This document shows, one piece after another, positions 7,944-15,562 of a stretch of DNA of 64,000 nucleotides; positions within the stretch are counted from its first letter, which is position 1; each line of letters opens with the position of its first letter. The stretch comes from Ottowia flava (GTDB lineage Bacteria; Pseudomonadota; Gammaproteobacteria; Burkholderiales; Burkholderiaceae_C): NCBI RefSeq assembly GCF_008017535.1, contig NZ_VRUA01000005.1, forward strand, positions 124,001-188,000, written 5' to 3'. The notes under the pieces are model-generated. The model saw only the letters and a program-made list of their open reading frames with translations. It was not told where the DNA came from and made no database searches. The translations under genes and the position numbers were made by a program.

Positions 7944-9530
7944 ATGCCCGCTTCCCGCCCTGCCGCGCCCGCGCCTGTCGCCGGCGCCCTGACCGCCACC
8001 GACTACCTCAAGCAGGTGCTGACCGCCCGCGTCTACGACGTGGCGATCGAGTCCGACCTGGACCCGGCGCGCAGCTTGAGCCGCCGCCTGCACAACAAGG
8101 TGCTGCTCAAGCGCGAGGACCAGCAGCCGGTGTTCAGCTTCAAACTGCGCGGGGCGTACAACAAGATGGCGCACCTGACGCCCGAGCAGCTGCAAAAAGG
8201 CGTGATCTGCGCCAGCGCCGGCAACCACGCGCAGGGCGTGGCGCTGTCAGCGCACAAGCTGGGCGCGCGCGCCGTGATCGTCATGCCGACCACCACGCCG
8301 CAGGTGAAGGTGGACGCCGTCAAAACGCTGGGCGGCGAAGTGGTGCTGGCGGGCGACAGCTATTCCGACGCGTACGAGCATTCCGTCCAACTGCAGGCCG
8401 AGCAGGGGCTGACCTTCATCCACCCCTTCGACGACCCGCTGGTGATAGCCGGCCAGGGCACCATCGGCATGGAGGTGCTGCGCCAGCACCAGGGGCCGCT
8501 GGACGCGGTCTTTCTGGCCATCGGCGGCGGCGGCCTGATCAGTGGCGTGGGGGCCTACATCAAGGCGGTGCGGCCGGAAGTGAAGGTGATCGGCGTTCAG
8601 ATGAGCGATTCGTCCGCCATGGCGCAGTCCGTGGCGCAGGGCGGGCGCGTCACCCTGACCGATGTCGGCCTGTTCGCCGACGGCACGGCCGTGAAACAGG
8701 TGGGCGAAGAGACCTTCCGCGTCGCCTCCGGCGTGGTGGACGAGTTCATCACCGTCGACACCGACGCCGTGTGCGCGGCCATCAAGGACGTGTTCATCGA
8801 CACGCGCAGCATCGTCGAGCCCTCCGGCGCCATGGCGGTGGCCGCGGTCAAGCAGTACGTGGCGACGCACAAGACCAAGGGCGAAAGCTACGTCGCCGTG
8901 CTGTCCGGCGCCAACATGAACTTCGACCGCCTGCGCTTCGTGGCCGAGCGCGCCGAGGTCGGCGAAGAGCGCGAAGCCCTGTTCGCCGTGACGATCCCCG
9001 AGGAACGCGGCAGTTTCCGCCGCTTCATCGAAGCGATCGGCAACCTGCCGGCCGGCCCGCGCAACGTGACCGAGTTCAACTACCGCATCAGCGACGCCGC
9101 GCAGCAGGGCCAGGCGCACGTCTTCGTCGGCCTGACCACCGCCGGCAAGGGCGAATCGCCGCGCATCGCGGCCGCCTTCGAGCGTGCCGGCTTTGGCGCG
9201 ATCGACCTGACGCACGACGAACTGGCCAAGGAACACGTGCGCTACATGGTGGGTGGGCGCTCACCTCTTGCCAGCGACGAGCGGCTGATGAGCTTCGTCT
9301 TCCCCGAACGGCCGGGCGCGCTGCTGAAATTCCTGAGCCTGATGTCGCCCAACTGGAACATCAGCCTGTTCCACTACCGCCACCAGGGCGCGGACGATGG
9401 CCGCATCCTGGTCGGCATCCAGGTGCCTGCCGCGGACGACGCCGCCTTCACGGCGTTTCTGGGCGAGCTGGGCTACCCTTGGGTCGAAGAAACCAACAAC
9501 CCGGCGTACCGGCTGTTCCTGCAGCGCTGA
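7944..9530 (+). CDS. ilvA: Threonine ammonia-lyase, biosynthetic
   Basis: PLP enzyme deaminating threonine to 2-oxobutanoate, first step of isoleucine synthesis. 528 residues with a catalytic fold-type II domain and a long C-terminal part with two ACT-like regulatory domains (about 340-528; motifs RGSFRRFIE and RPGALLKFL). K67 in FSFKLRGAYNKM is the PLP lysine, and SAGNHAQGVA and the GGGGLISG loop are intact. ATG 7944 gives the conserved start TATDYLKQVLTARVYDVA; the frame is open upstream to 7731 but that part crosses a terminator. The ACT domains imply feedback by isoleucine. Confidence 0.95.
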   Translation: MPASRPAAPAPVAGALTATDYLKQVLTARVYDVAIESDLDPARSLSRRLHNKVLLKREDQQPVFSFKLRGAYNKMAHLTPEQLQKGVICASAGNHAQGVALSAHKLGARAVIVMPTTTPQVKVDAVKTLGGEVVLAGDSYSDAYEHSVQLQAEQGLTFIHPFDDPLVIAGQGTIGMEVLRQHQGPLDAVFLAIGGGGLISGVGAYIKAVRPEVKVIGVQMSDSSAMAQSVAQGGRVTLTDVGLFADGTAVKQVGEETFRVASGVVDEFITVDTDAVCAAIKDVFIDTRSIVEPSGAMAVAAVKQYVATHKTKGESYVAVLSGANMNFDRLRFVAERAEVGEEREALFAVTIPEERGSFRRFIEAIGNLPAGPRNVTEFNYRISDAAQQGQAHVFVGLTTAGKGESPRIAAAFERAGFGAIDLTHDELAKEHVRYMVGGRSPLASDERLMSFVFPERPGALLKFLSLMSPNWNISLFHYRHQGADDGRILVGIQVPAADDAAFTAFLGELGYPWVEETNNPAYRLFLQR

Positions 9531-9824
9531 ACAGTCTGCCGGCGCGGCGCGAAAAGCCCAGCGGGTATGACCCTGCGGCATGGCTGAACCCGCCCCCGTC
9601 GTCGGCGCCCTGCCCGTGATCGAGTCCAGACGGCGTTCCTGAGCGGTCCAGCTAACATGCCGGCGCACCAGCGGCTGCCTGGAAGCGTTGACGTCCTGCG
9701 GACACCCAGGCCGACGCGCCAACACTCCGGCGACAGCGCGGCTTACTATTTATTGCATAGCTACCAGCGCCCACTGGACGCCGGCTGCAGCCTGATTTGA
9801 TTCAAAAAAGCCAGGGAGCGCAGA
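9531..9824. other. Intergenic region ilvA/gspC
   Basis: 294 bp between convergent genes. It contains A repeat copy 4 at 9748-9808. No other feature was recognised. Confidence 0.5.
9748..9808 (+). repeat. Repeat A copy 4
   Basis: TGCATAGCTACCAGCGC, a GCTGCAGCCTGATTTG segment and the right end ATTCAAAAAA. The core has GCGCCCACTGGACGC instead of the usual GCGCAG. Confidence 0.6.
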
Positions 9825-10505
9825 TCACATGCCCGGCGGACGCCGCACCGGGAACGCGCGCGGCTGAGGAAGCGCGCCCGCCACACTGCCAGTGCCTGTG
9901 CCAACCGCGGGCCCGGGCAACACGGGTTGACCCGGGTTCACGCCCTGCGGCATGCCGGGCACTTGCGCCGGGGCGGGCGCGGGTGCCGGCAGCAGGCCAG
10001 GTGTTGTTGCAGGCTGCGCAGGTCGAGGCGGCGCCACCGCGTCGCCCTTGCTTGAGCGCAACTCCATCGCCGGCATTTCCAGCTTGGCCTGGCGCTCGCC
10101 CGCAGCGATCACCACCGCGCGCTGCGAGACAGATCGAATAGCCCAGCCGTCCAGGCCTTCCAGCACCGCGCCCACCAGCAGCGGCTTAACTGGCGGCTTG
10201 CCGTCGACCGAGATCAGGGCGGCGCCGCGGCCCTGGTGTGTGACCACACCGCGCAGTGCCAGCCGCCCGGTAACGTCGGCCGCTGGTTCGGTCGCCACCC
10301 TGGCTTCGGGCGCGCCCAGCGTGCGTGCGACGACGCGGGTGTCGACCTGCACCGCGCCGTTGCCGGCGCCGGTGGCCGGCGCCTTGACCGGCAGGCCGGT
10401 GTCGCCGGCCCGCAGATACCAGAACAGCGCGCTGCCCGCGGCCAGCGCCCAGACGGCCAGCGTCACGCCGCCCACCGCCCAGCGGGAGGAAGGTAACAGC
10501 CTCAC
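9825..10505 (-). CDS. gspC: Type II secretion protein GspC, no PDZ domain
   Basis: Inner-membrane clamp protein that links the inner-membrane platform to the secretin GspD. 226 residues: short cytoplasmic N-terminus, membrane segment at about 11-30, then the homology region (about 70-150; LALRGVVTHQGRGAALISV, then PLLVGAVLEGLDGWAIRSV). The C-terminal third is Pro/Ala/Gly-rich and has no PDZ or coiled-coil domain, as in several betaproteobacterial GspC proteins. It is divergent from gspG with 74 bp between them, so both strands probably share one promoter region. Confidence 0.85.
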   Translation of the reverse strand: MRLLPSSRWAVGGVTLAVWALAAGSALFWYLRAGDTGLPVKAPATGAGNGAVQVDTRVVARTLGAPEARVATEPAADVTGRLALRGVVTHQGRGAALISVDGKPPVKPLLVGAVLEGLDGWAIRSVSQRAVVIAAGERQAKLEMPAMELRSSKGDAVAPPRPAQPATTPGLLPAPAPAPAQVPGMPQGVNPGQPVLPGPAVGTGTGSVAGALPQPRAFPVRRPPGM

Positions 10506-10579
10506 AAGCGCGCGCCTCGTCTCAACATGCGGCGATTATCATTGATGCGATTGATCTGATCTGTTCTTCTCACGCAACG

Positions 10580-11023
10580 ATGACCGCCTTGTCTTCCCTC
10601 GCCCGCCGCCTGCGCCGCAGTGCCGGCTTCACCCTGATCGAGATGATGGTGGTGCTGGTCATCATCGGCGTGCTGGCCGCGCTGATCGTGCCCAACGTGC
10701 TGGACCGCACCGACGACGCGCGCGCCACGGCCGCGCGCACCGACGTGCACAACATCATGCAGGCGCTGAAGCTGTACAAGCTGGACAACCTGCGTTTCCC
10801 GACGGCCGAACAGGGCCTGCAGGCGCTCGTCGTGCGCCCCACCACCGCCCCTGCGCCCAACAACTGGAAGCCCTACCTCGAAAAGCTGCCCAACGACCCC
10901 TGGGGTCGCCCTTATCAGTACCTCAACCCCGGTGTGCAGGGCGAGGTGGACGTGATGAGCTTCGGCGCGGATGGGCAGAGCGGGGGCGAGGGCAAGAACG
11001 CGGACGTGGGCAGCTGGCAGTAA
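10580..11023 (+). CDS. gspG: Major pseudopilin GspG
   Basis: Main subunit of the type II secretion pseudopilus, 147 residues. The prepilin site G|FTLIEMMVV follows a 16-residue basic leader (RRLRRSAG); E+5 is present. The C-terminal half has the GspG hallmarks: FPTAEQGLQALV, the P-x-x-WGRPYQYLNPG segment and the calcium-site region VDVMSFGADGQSGGEG. First gene of the gspG-E operon. It is separated from gspH by 312 bp holding a B repeat and an A repeat, unusually long for this operon. Confidence 0.97.
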   Translation: MTALSSLARRLRRSAGFTLIEMMVVLVIIGVLAALIVPNVLDRTDDARATAARTDVHNIMQALKLYKLDNLRFPTAEQGLQALVVRPTTAPAPNNWKPYLEKLPNDPWGRPYQYLNPGVQGEVDVMSFGADGQSGGEGKNADVGSWQ

Positions 11024-11032
11024 AAAGGATGC

Positions 11033-11220
11033 ACCCCCCTGAGTCGCCTTTGGCGCCTTCCCCCCGCTCTCTGCGCGCTGACGCGCTTCGGGCAGGGGGA
11101 CAACGCCAGTTGCCGGCACAGGTCCGGCAACGGCGTTCGCTGGACTGGCCTGCTCCGCGGCCGTTGGCTCCTCGGGGTGCAGAAGGCGGCTGGGCTTGTG
11201 CGGGCTTTGCGCCTGAACAC
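11033..11220 (+). repeat. Repeat B copy 1
   Basis: Begins 9 nt after the gspG stop with CCCCCCTGAGTCGCC, has CGCTCTCTGCGCGCTGACG and a long hairpin at 11102-11137 (TTGCCGG/CCGGCAA flanked by AACGCC/GGCGTT), then GGCCTGCTCCGCGGCCG and a GGCGGCTGGGCTTGTGCGGG end. Longest type of copy. Confidence 0.85.
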
Positions 11221-11290
11221 TGCCTGAACAGCGGGCCCATGCTTGCCGCCGGTGGCGCGCAATGAGACGCCCGCTCAACCCCTCTTTGCT

Positions 11291-11350
11291 TCTAAAATGC
11301 TAGCTACCCGCGAAGACGGGACTAGGGCTAGAGGCATGTTTCACTTAAAT
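11291..11350 (+). repeat. Repeat A copy 5, overlapping the gspH start
   Basis: ATGCTAGCTACCCGCG, then CTAGGGCTAGAGGC and a TTCACTTAAA right end. The ATG of gspH (11336) and the AGGG before it lie inside this copy. Confidence 0.65.
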
Positions 11351-11773
11351 ATTCGGCGCGGCTTCACCCTGATCGAGATGATGGTCGTGATCGCCATCGT
11401 GGCGATGGGCACGGCGGTGGCCAGCCTGGCGCTGCGCGATGGCGAGGCGAACGCGCTGGAGCGCGATGCCGAGCGGCTGGCGGCGCTGTTTGAATCGGCG
11501 CGGGCCCAGTCGCGCGCGGCCGGGGTGCCGGTGATCTGGCGCACCACGGCCAGCGGTTTTGTGTTTGAAGGGCTGCCGGCCAGCGCCGCGCCGATGCCGA
11601 CGCAGTGGCTGGACAGCCAGACCAGCGCGCCGGGCAACGTGCCGCTGGTGCTGGGGCCCGACCCGATCATCGGCGCGCAGACCGTGGTGCTGCAGCGCGC
11701 GGGCGCCCAGGTCAAGCAGATGGCCGTCGGCACCGATGGCTTGCGCCCCTTTGCCGTGGAGCGCACGCCGTGA
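11336..11773 (+). CDS. gspH: Minor pseudopilin GspH
   Basis: Minor pseudopilin of the type II secretion tip complex, 145 residues. Start ATG 11336 gives a compact nine-residue leader MFHLNIRRG before FTLIEMMVVIAIV; E+5 is present. A TTG at 11243 and an ATG at 11297 are in frame but give overlong leaders. AGGG with an 8-nt spacer serves as ribosome-binding site. Both that site and the start codon lie inside an A repeat, so this gene borrows its translation start from repeat sequence. Its stop overlaps the GTG start of gspI by four bases. Confidence 0.88.
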   Translation: MFHLNIRRGFTLIEMMVVIAIVAMGTAVASLALRDGEANALERDAERLAALFESARAQSRAAGVPVIWRTTASGFVFEGLPASAAPMPTQWLDSQTSAPGNVPLVLGPDPIIGAQTVVLQRAGAQVKQMAVGTDGLRPFAVERTP

Positions 11774-12165
11774 CGGCGGCATGCGCCAGCAGCGGGCGCG
11801 GCGGCGCGCCCGGCGTTTTCAGCGGCTTCACCCTGGTTGAGGTCATGGTGGCGCTGGCCATCACGGCGATCGCGCTGGTGGCGGGCCTCAAGTCCACCGC
11901 GGCGCTCACCAACAACGCCGACCGCCAGGGCCGCCTGCTGCTGGGCCAGCTGTGCGCCGAAAACCGCATGACCGAGCTGCGCCTGGCGCGCCAGTTGCCG
12001 GGCGTGGGCGATTCCGTCACCGACTGCGTGCAGGCCGGGCTGACGCTGCAGATCGCGCAAGCCGTGCGGCCCACGCCCAACCCGAACTTCCGCCGCGTCG
12101 ACGTGACCGTGCTGGAGGCCGGTCAACAGGTGGTGCGAGTGACCACCATCGTCGGAAGGAACTAG
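11770..12165 (+). CDS. gspI: Minor pseudopilin GspI
   Basis: Minor pseudopilin of the GspH-I-J-K tip, 131 residues. The GTG start at 11770 overlaps the gspH stop (GTGA) and has GGAG eight bases upstream, so it is translationally coupled. Leader TAACASSGRGGAPGVFSG precedes FTLVEVMVALAITAIAL; E+5 is present. The two family cysteines, C in GQLCAENRMTELRLA and C in VTDCVQAG, are visible. The frame extends upstream to 11605 inside gspH, but that part is shadow sequence. Confidence 0.9.
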   Translation: MTAACASSGRGGAPGVFSGFTLVEVMVALAITAIALVAGLKSTAALTNNADRQGRLLLGQLCAENRMTELRLARQLPGVGDSVTDCVQAGLTLQIAQAVRPTPNPNFRRVDVTVLEAGQQVVRVTTIVGRN

Positions 12166-12170
12166 CGGTG

Positions 12171-12360
12171 CCCCCCCCTGAGTCGCCTTCGGCGCCATCC
12201 CCCCGCTCTCTCCGCGCTGACGCGCTTCGGGCTGGGGGACAACGCCAGTGCTCGGCACAAGCCCGAGCACGGCGTGCGCTGAACTGGCCTGCTCCGCGGC
12301 CGTTCGCTCGGGGGAATGCGGGGCTGGGCTGGGCTTTTGCCGGTGCAGCGCTGGCTTGGC
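12171..12360 (+). repeat. Repeat B copy 2
   Basis: Begins 5 nt after the gspI stop: CCCCCCCTGAGTCGCC, CGCTCTCTCCGCGCTGACG, hairpin 12241-12275 with stem TGCTCGG/CCGAGCA, then GGCCTGCTCCGCGGCCG. The stem sequence differs from copy 1 at paired positions on both sides. Confidence 0.85.
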
Positions 12361-12401
12361 GGCCGACACCGGGTCCTTCGGCCAGCCCTGTTGTCGCTAC
12401 C

Positions 12402-12459
12402 GATTTCGCAGCTGCTGGCGCACATGGTTCTAGGGCCAGAGGCCGATTTGGTTTGAAAA
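12402..12459 (+). repeat. Repeat A copy 6, carrying the gspJ start
   Basis: GCAGCTGCTGGCGCACATGG, TTCTAGGGCCAGAGGCCGAT and the right end TTGGTTTGAAAA. The AGAGG and the proposed TTG start of gspJ (12453) are both repeat sequence. Confidence 0.75.
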
Positions 12460-13145
12460 CCCGCCGCTCCCGCGGTTTCACCCTGATCGAGGTGCTGGTG
12501 GCGCTGACGATCATGGCGGTGATGGCGATGCTGACCTGGCGCGGCATCGACGGCATGGTGCGGGCGCAGGACAGCACGCGGCGTTACACGGACGATGTGC
12601 TGGCGCTGCAGGCCGGGCTGGCGCAGTGGCACGCCGACCTGGACGCGATGATGGTGTGGCCGGTGGTCGAGGGCAGCGCGCCCTACCAGACCGGCGCCGG
12701 CCAGCGCAGCCTGTCGTGGGACGGTCGCCTGCTGCGCATCACCCGCATGAGCGCGGGCGAGCCCTCAGCCGGCCTGCGCGTGGTCGCCTGGACGCGCCGG
12801 GGCGACGGCCAGTGGCTGCGCTGGCAGTCGGCGCCAGTGATGTCGCAGAACACCTGGCAAACCGCATGGGAAAACGCCGGCATCTGGAGCCAGGCCGCCA
12901 ACGAAGACCGCGGCATCGCCGGCGGCCCGCAGGCCGTGCGCGTCGCCAACGCCACCGAGTGGCAGCTGCACTACTTCCGTCAGAACGCCTGGACCAACCC
13001 GCTGTCCAGCGGCGCACAGGACGCCACCGCCACCGACACCCTGCCCGACGGCATCCGCCTGATGATCACCCTGGCGCCCGGCCAGGCCATCAACGGCCCG
13101 ATGGTGATCGACTGGGTGCGGCCGAATTTTGGGGGCACGCAGTGA
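12453..13145 (+). CDS. gspJ: Minor pseudopilin GspJ, probable TTG start
   Basis: Minor pseudopilin that joins GspI and GspK at the pseudopilus tip, 230 residues. The prepilin motif RRSRG|FTLIEVLVALTIMAVMAML is clear. The only short in-frame start before it is TTG 12453 (leader KTRRSRG), with AGAGG ten bases upstream; both lie inside an A repeat. The frame is open far upstream (to 11952) through repeat sequence, so an annotation tool may give a much longer N-terminus; that extension is not conserved. The stop overlaps gspK (GTGA). Confidence 0.85.
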   Translation: MKTRRSRGFTLIEVLVALTIMAVMAMLTWRGIDGMVRAQDSTRRYTDDVLALQAGLAQWHADLDAMMVWPVVEGSAPYQTGAGQRSLSWDGRLLRITRMSAGEPSAGLRVVAWTRRGDGQWLRWQSAPVMSQNTWQTAWENAGIWSQAANEDRGIAGGPQAVRVANATEWQLHYFRQNAWTNPLSSGAQDATATDTLPDGIRLMITLAPGQAINGPMVIDWVRPNFGGTQ

Positions 13146-14281
13146 GGCCCCCACGCTTCGCTGCTTCGCATGCTGCGCTGCCCCCCAAGGGGGCGCTCGC
13201 CGCCTTCGGGCGGCCGGGCGGCGGCGAGAGGCCCTCACGCTCCGCTGCTTCGCGTGCCGCGCTGCCTCGCACCGCGCAATCCGGCGCGGCGCTGCTCATG
13301 GCGATGATCACCGTGGCGCTGGTCGCCACGTTGGCGGCCGCGGCCATGTGGCGCCAGTGGCGCGGCGTGGAGGTGGAAGCGGCCGAGCGCACGCGCGTGC
13401 AATCGGCATGGATCCTGACCGGCGCGCTCGACTGGGGGCGCCTGATCCTGGCGGGCGATCTGCGCGAGGACCGCACCCGCGGCTTCGACGCCGACCACCT
13501 GGGCGAGCCCTGGGCCGTGCCCCTGGCCGAGGCGCGTCTGTCCTCCTTCCTGGCCGCAGGCGAATCGGGCAACGACAACGACCGCGATGCCTTTCTGTCA
13601 GGGCAGGTCACCGACATGCAATCGCGTCTGAACGTGATGAACCTGATCACCAGTTCGCCGCAGGACCAGCTGACCGCACTCACGCGCTTCACCCGGCTGT
13701 TCGAGCTGCTCAACCTGCCTGCCGGCGAGCTGGGCGCCCTGCAACGGGGCCTGGCGCGCGCCGACGCAGCCATGCGTGGCCAAGCGGCCGAGGACGGCGC
13801 CGACGCACCGCTGATGCCGCGCCGCTTCGAACAGTTGGCCTGGCTGGGCCTCTCGCACGACACGCTGGCGGCGTTGCGGCCCTACGTCACCGTACTGCCG
13901 CTACTGAACCGTCAGATCACCCCCGTCAACCTGAACACCGCCAGCGCGCAGGTGATTGCGGCCGCGATCCCCGACCTGGACATGGCGCGTGCCCAGCGCA
14001 TCGTGGTGCAGCGCGACAGCGCCTTTTTCCGCTCACCCGCCAAGGCGATGGAGGCGACGGGCGTGAGCGGCGCCAATATCAGCTGGACCAGCACGACGTC
14101 CGATTTCTTCGAGGTGCGTGGCCGCCTGCGGCTGAACGATGTCGCGCTGGAAGAGGTCTCGGTCGTACAGCGAGAACGCGCGACCCGCCGGGTCACCACC
14201 CTGTGGCGCGAGCGGACAGCGCTCACGGTGGACCTAGGCGCGGGCCCCACGCCTGCGGGGCTGACAGGCCCTGCGCGCTAA
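13142..14281 (+). CDS. gspK: Minor pseudopilin GspK with repeat-encoded leader
   Basis: Pseudopilus tip initiator, 379 residues. GTG 13142 overlaps the gspJ stop; no other start lies before the membrane helix. The helix AALLMAMITVALVATLAAAAM lacks the usual Glu+5, as is normal for GspK. The leader is about 48 residues instead of about 10, because a GC-rich intergenic-type repeat (13144-13266) is translated here; it contains a 28-residue-offset duplication (RPPRFAASHAALP and RPSRSAASRAALP). The rest is typical: SRLNVMNL, and a helix-hairpin region with VNLNTASAQVIAA. Confidence 0.88.
   Translation: MRPPRFAASHAALPPKGALAAFGRPGGGERPSRSAASRAALPRTAQSGAALLMAMITVALVATLAAAAMWRQWRGVEVEAAERTRVQSAWILTGALDWGRLILAGDLREDRTRGFDADHLGEPWAVPLAEARLSSFLAAGESGNDNDRDAFLSGQVTDMQSRLNVMNLITSSPQDQLTALTRFTRLFELLNLPAGELGALQRGLARADAAMRGQAAEDGADAPLMPRRFEQLAWLGLSHDTLAALRPYVTVLPLLNRQITPVNLNTASAQVIAAAIPDLDMARAQRIVVQRDSAFFRSPAKAMEATGVSGANISWTSTTSDFFEVRGRLRLNDVALEEVSVVQRERATRRVTTLWRERTALTVDLGAGPTPAGLTGPAR
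13144..13266 (+). repeat. Repeat C, two direct copies inside the gspK leader
   Basis: GAGGCCC-C-CACGCT-CGCTGCTTCGC-TGC-GCGCTGCC occurs at 13144-13182 and again at 13228-13266, offset 84 nt (28 codons). Between them is CCCCCAAGGGGG and a GCCGCCTTCGGGCGGC hairpin. Sequence of this style is normally intergenic in this bacterial family (from memory); here it is in frame. Confidence 0.75.
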
Positions 14282-14326
14282 GTCGGCCTGCCTGACACAG
14301 TCGCCGCCTACAATCGCCGACTCGCC

Positions 14327-15562
14327 ATGAGCTTGCTCCTCATCACCCTGCCGCCGGGTCTACCGGGCAACTACGACTACGCCACGTCCACCGACGGCCA
14401 ATCGCTGGCCTCGCATGGGACGGCGGCGATCGGCCTGCTGCCCCCCGCCGGTCGCGGCGTCGAAGTGGTGGCCATGGCGCCGGCCAGCCAGGTGTCGTGG
14501 CATCGGGTCACGCTGCCGCGCGGCGTGGGTCCGGGCTCGCCGCGCCTGCGCCCGACCCTGGTCGGCATGCTGGAGGATGTGCTGCTGGACGACCCCGACC
14601 AGTTGCATTTTGCAGTCGACCCCGACGCTGCGGGCGGCGGCAACGCCTGGGTAGCGGTCTGCAACCGGGCGTGGCTGGCGGCCCACCTGCGCGCGCTCGA
14701 CGCGGCACAGCGGCCCATCACGCGCATCGTGCCCGAACTGCGGCCCCGCACCGGCGCCCTGCGCATGATCGTCACGGGCGAGCCCGATCACGCGCGCGTG
14801 CTGATGACCGGCGACGGCGTCCCGGGCGGTGCGCAGGCTCTGCCGTTCACCCAGGGCACCCTGGCACTGCTGCCGCCGGATGCGCTGAAGGCCAACAGCG
14901 ATGGCGATGGCGCTCCACTGGAATTGCTGGCCGAGCCGGCCGTGGCAGAACTCGCGGAACAGCTGCTGAACCGCCGCGTGACGATCCACCAGCCCGCCAA
15001 GCGCCTGCTGGCAGCGAGCCGATCGAACTGGGACCTGGCGCAGCTGGACCTTGCCCGGACCGGCCGCGCGCGCGCCGTGAAGCGCGCCGGAGCGATGTGG
15101 CGCGACTTTCTGCATGCCCCGCAGTGGCGTCCAGCACGCTGGGGTGTCGCCGTGCTGCTGCTGGCCAACCTGGCGGGACTCAACCTGTGGGCCTGGCGCA
15201 CTCAGGACGAATTGCAGACGCGACGCGCCCAGGTCAACGGCACGCTGACCGAAAGCTTCCCGCACGTGCGCGCCATCGTCGACGCACCGGTGCAGATGAG
15301 CCGCGAAGTCGCCTCGTTGCGGCAGCGTTCGGGCGCCACGTCGCACCGCGATCTGGAGCCGATGATCAGTGCCCTCGGGCAGGTGCTGGGCACGCAGACC
15401 ACGCCGTCGGCCATCGAATACAGCGCAGGCGAATTGCGCGTCAAGGGCGTGCCGCTGCCGGCCAGCGCCCTCAGCGACGCCAACCAGCGCCTGCGGCCAC
15501 TGGGTTACCGCGCGCACACCGACGCCGACGCCTTGGTGTTGCGTCAGGAGAGCTCGCTGTGA
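14327..15562 (+). CDS. gspL: Type II secretion protein GspL
   Basis: Bitopic inner-membrane protein that recruits the ATPase GspE and pairs with GspM, 411 residues. Actin-like cytoplasmic domain (about 1-240; SLLLITLPPG at the start), one membrane segment at about 268-288 (WGVAVLLLANLAGLNLWAW), periplasmic ferredoxin-like end (about 330-411). The promoter-like hexamer TACAAT (14309-14314) is 12 nt before the ATG with no Shine-Dalgarno in between, so an extra internal promoter is possible. Its stop overlaps gspM. Confidence 0.92.
   Translation: MSLLLITLPPGLPGNYDYATSTDGQSLASHGTAAIGLLPPAGRGVEVVAMAPASQVSWHRVTLPRGVGPGSPRLRPTLVGMLEDVLLDDPDQLHFAVDPDAAGGGNAWVAVCNRAWLAAHLRALDAAQRPITRIVPELRPRTGALRMIVTGEPDHARVLMTGDGVPGGAQALPFTQGTLALLPPDALKANSDGDGAPLELLAEPAVAELAEQLLNRRVTIHQPAKRLLAASRSNWDLAQLDLARTGRARAVKRAGAMWRDFLHAPQWRPARWGVAVLLLANLAGLNLWAWRTQDELQTRRAQVNGTLTESFPHVRAIVDAPVQMSREVASLRQRSGATSHRDLEPMISALGQVLGTQTTPSAIEYSAGELRVKGVPLPASALSDANQRLRPLGYRAHTDADALVLRQESSL

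Noticed and set aside
10530-10560. Fur-like half-site ATTATCATT between gspC and gspG
   Set aside because: Only one half matches and no iron-related gene is adjacent; such short matches occur by chance.
11952-12452. Long upstream extension of gspJ (would start at 11952)
   Set aside because: It runs through gspI in another frame and through B and A repeats; the prepilin motif demands a short leader, so the start is placed at TTG 12453.
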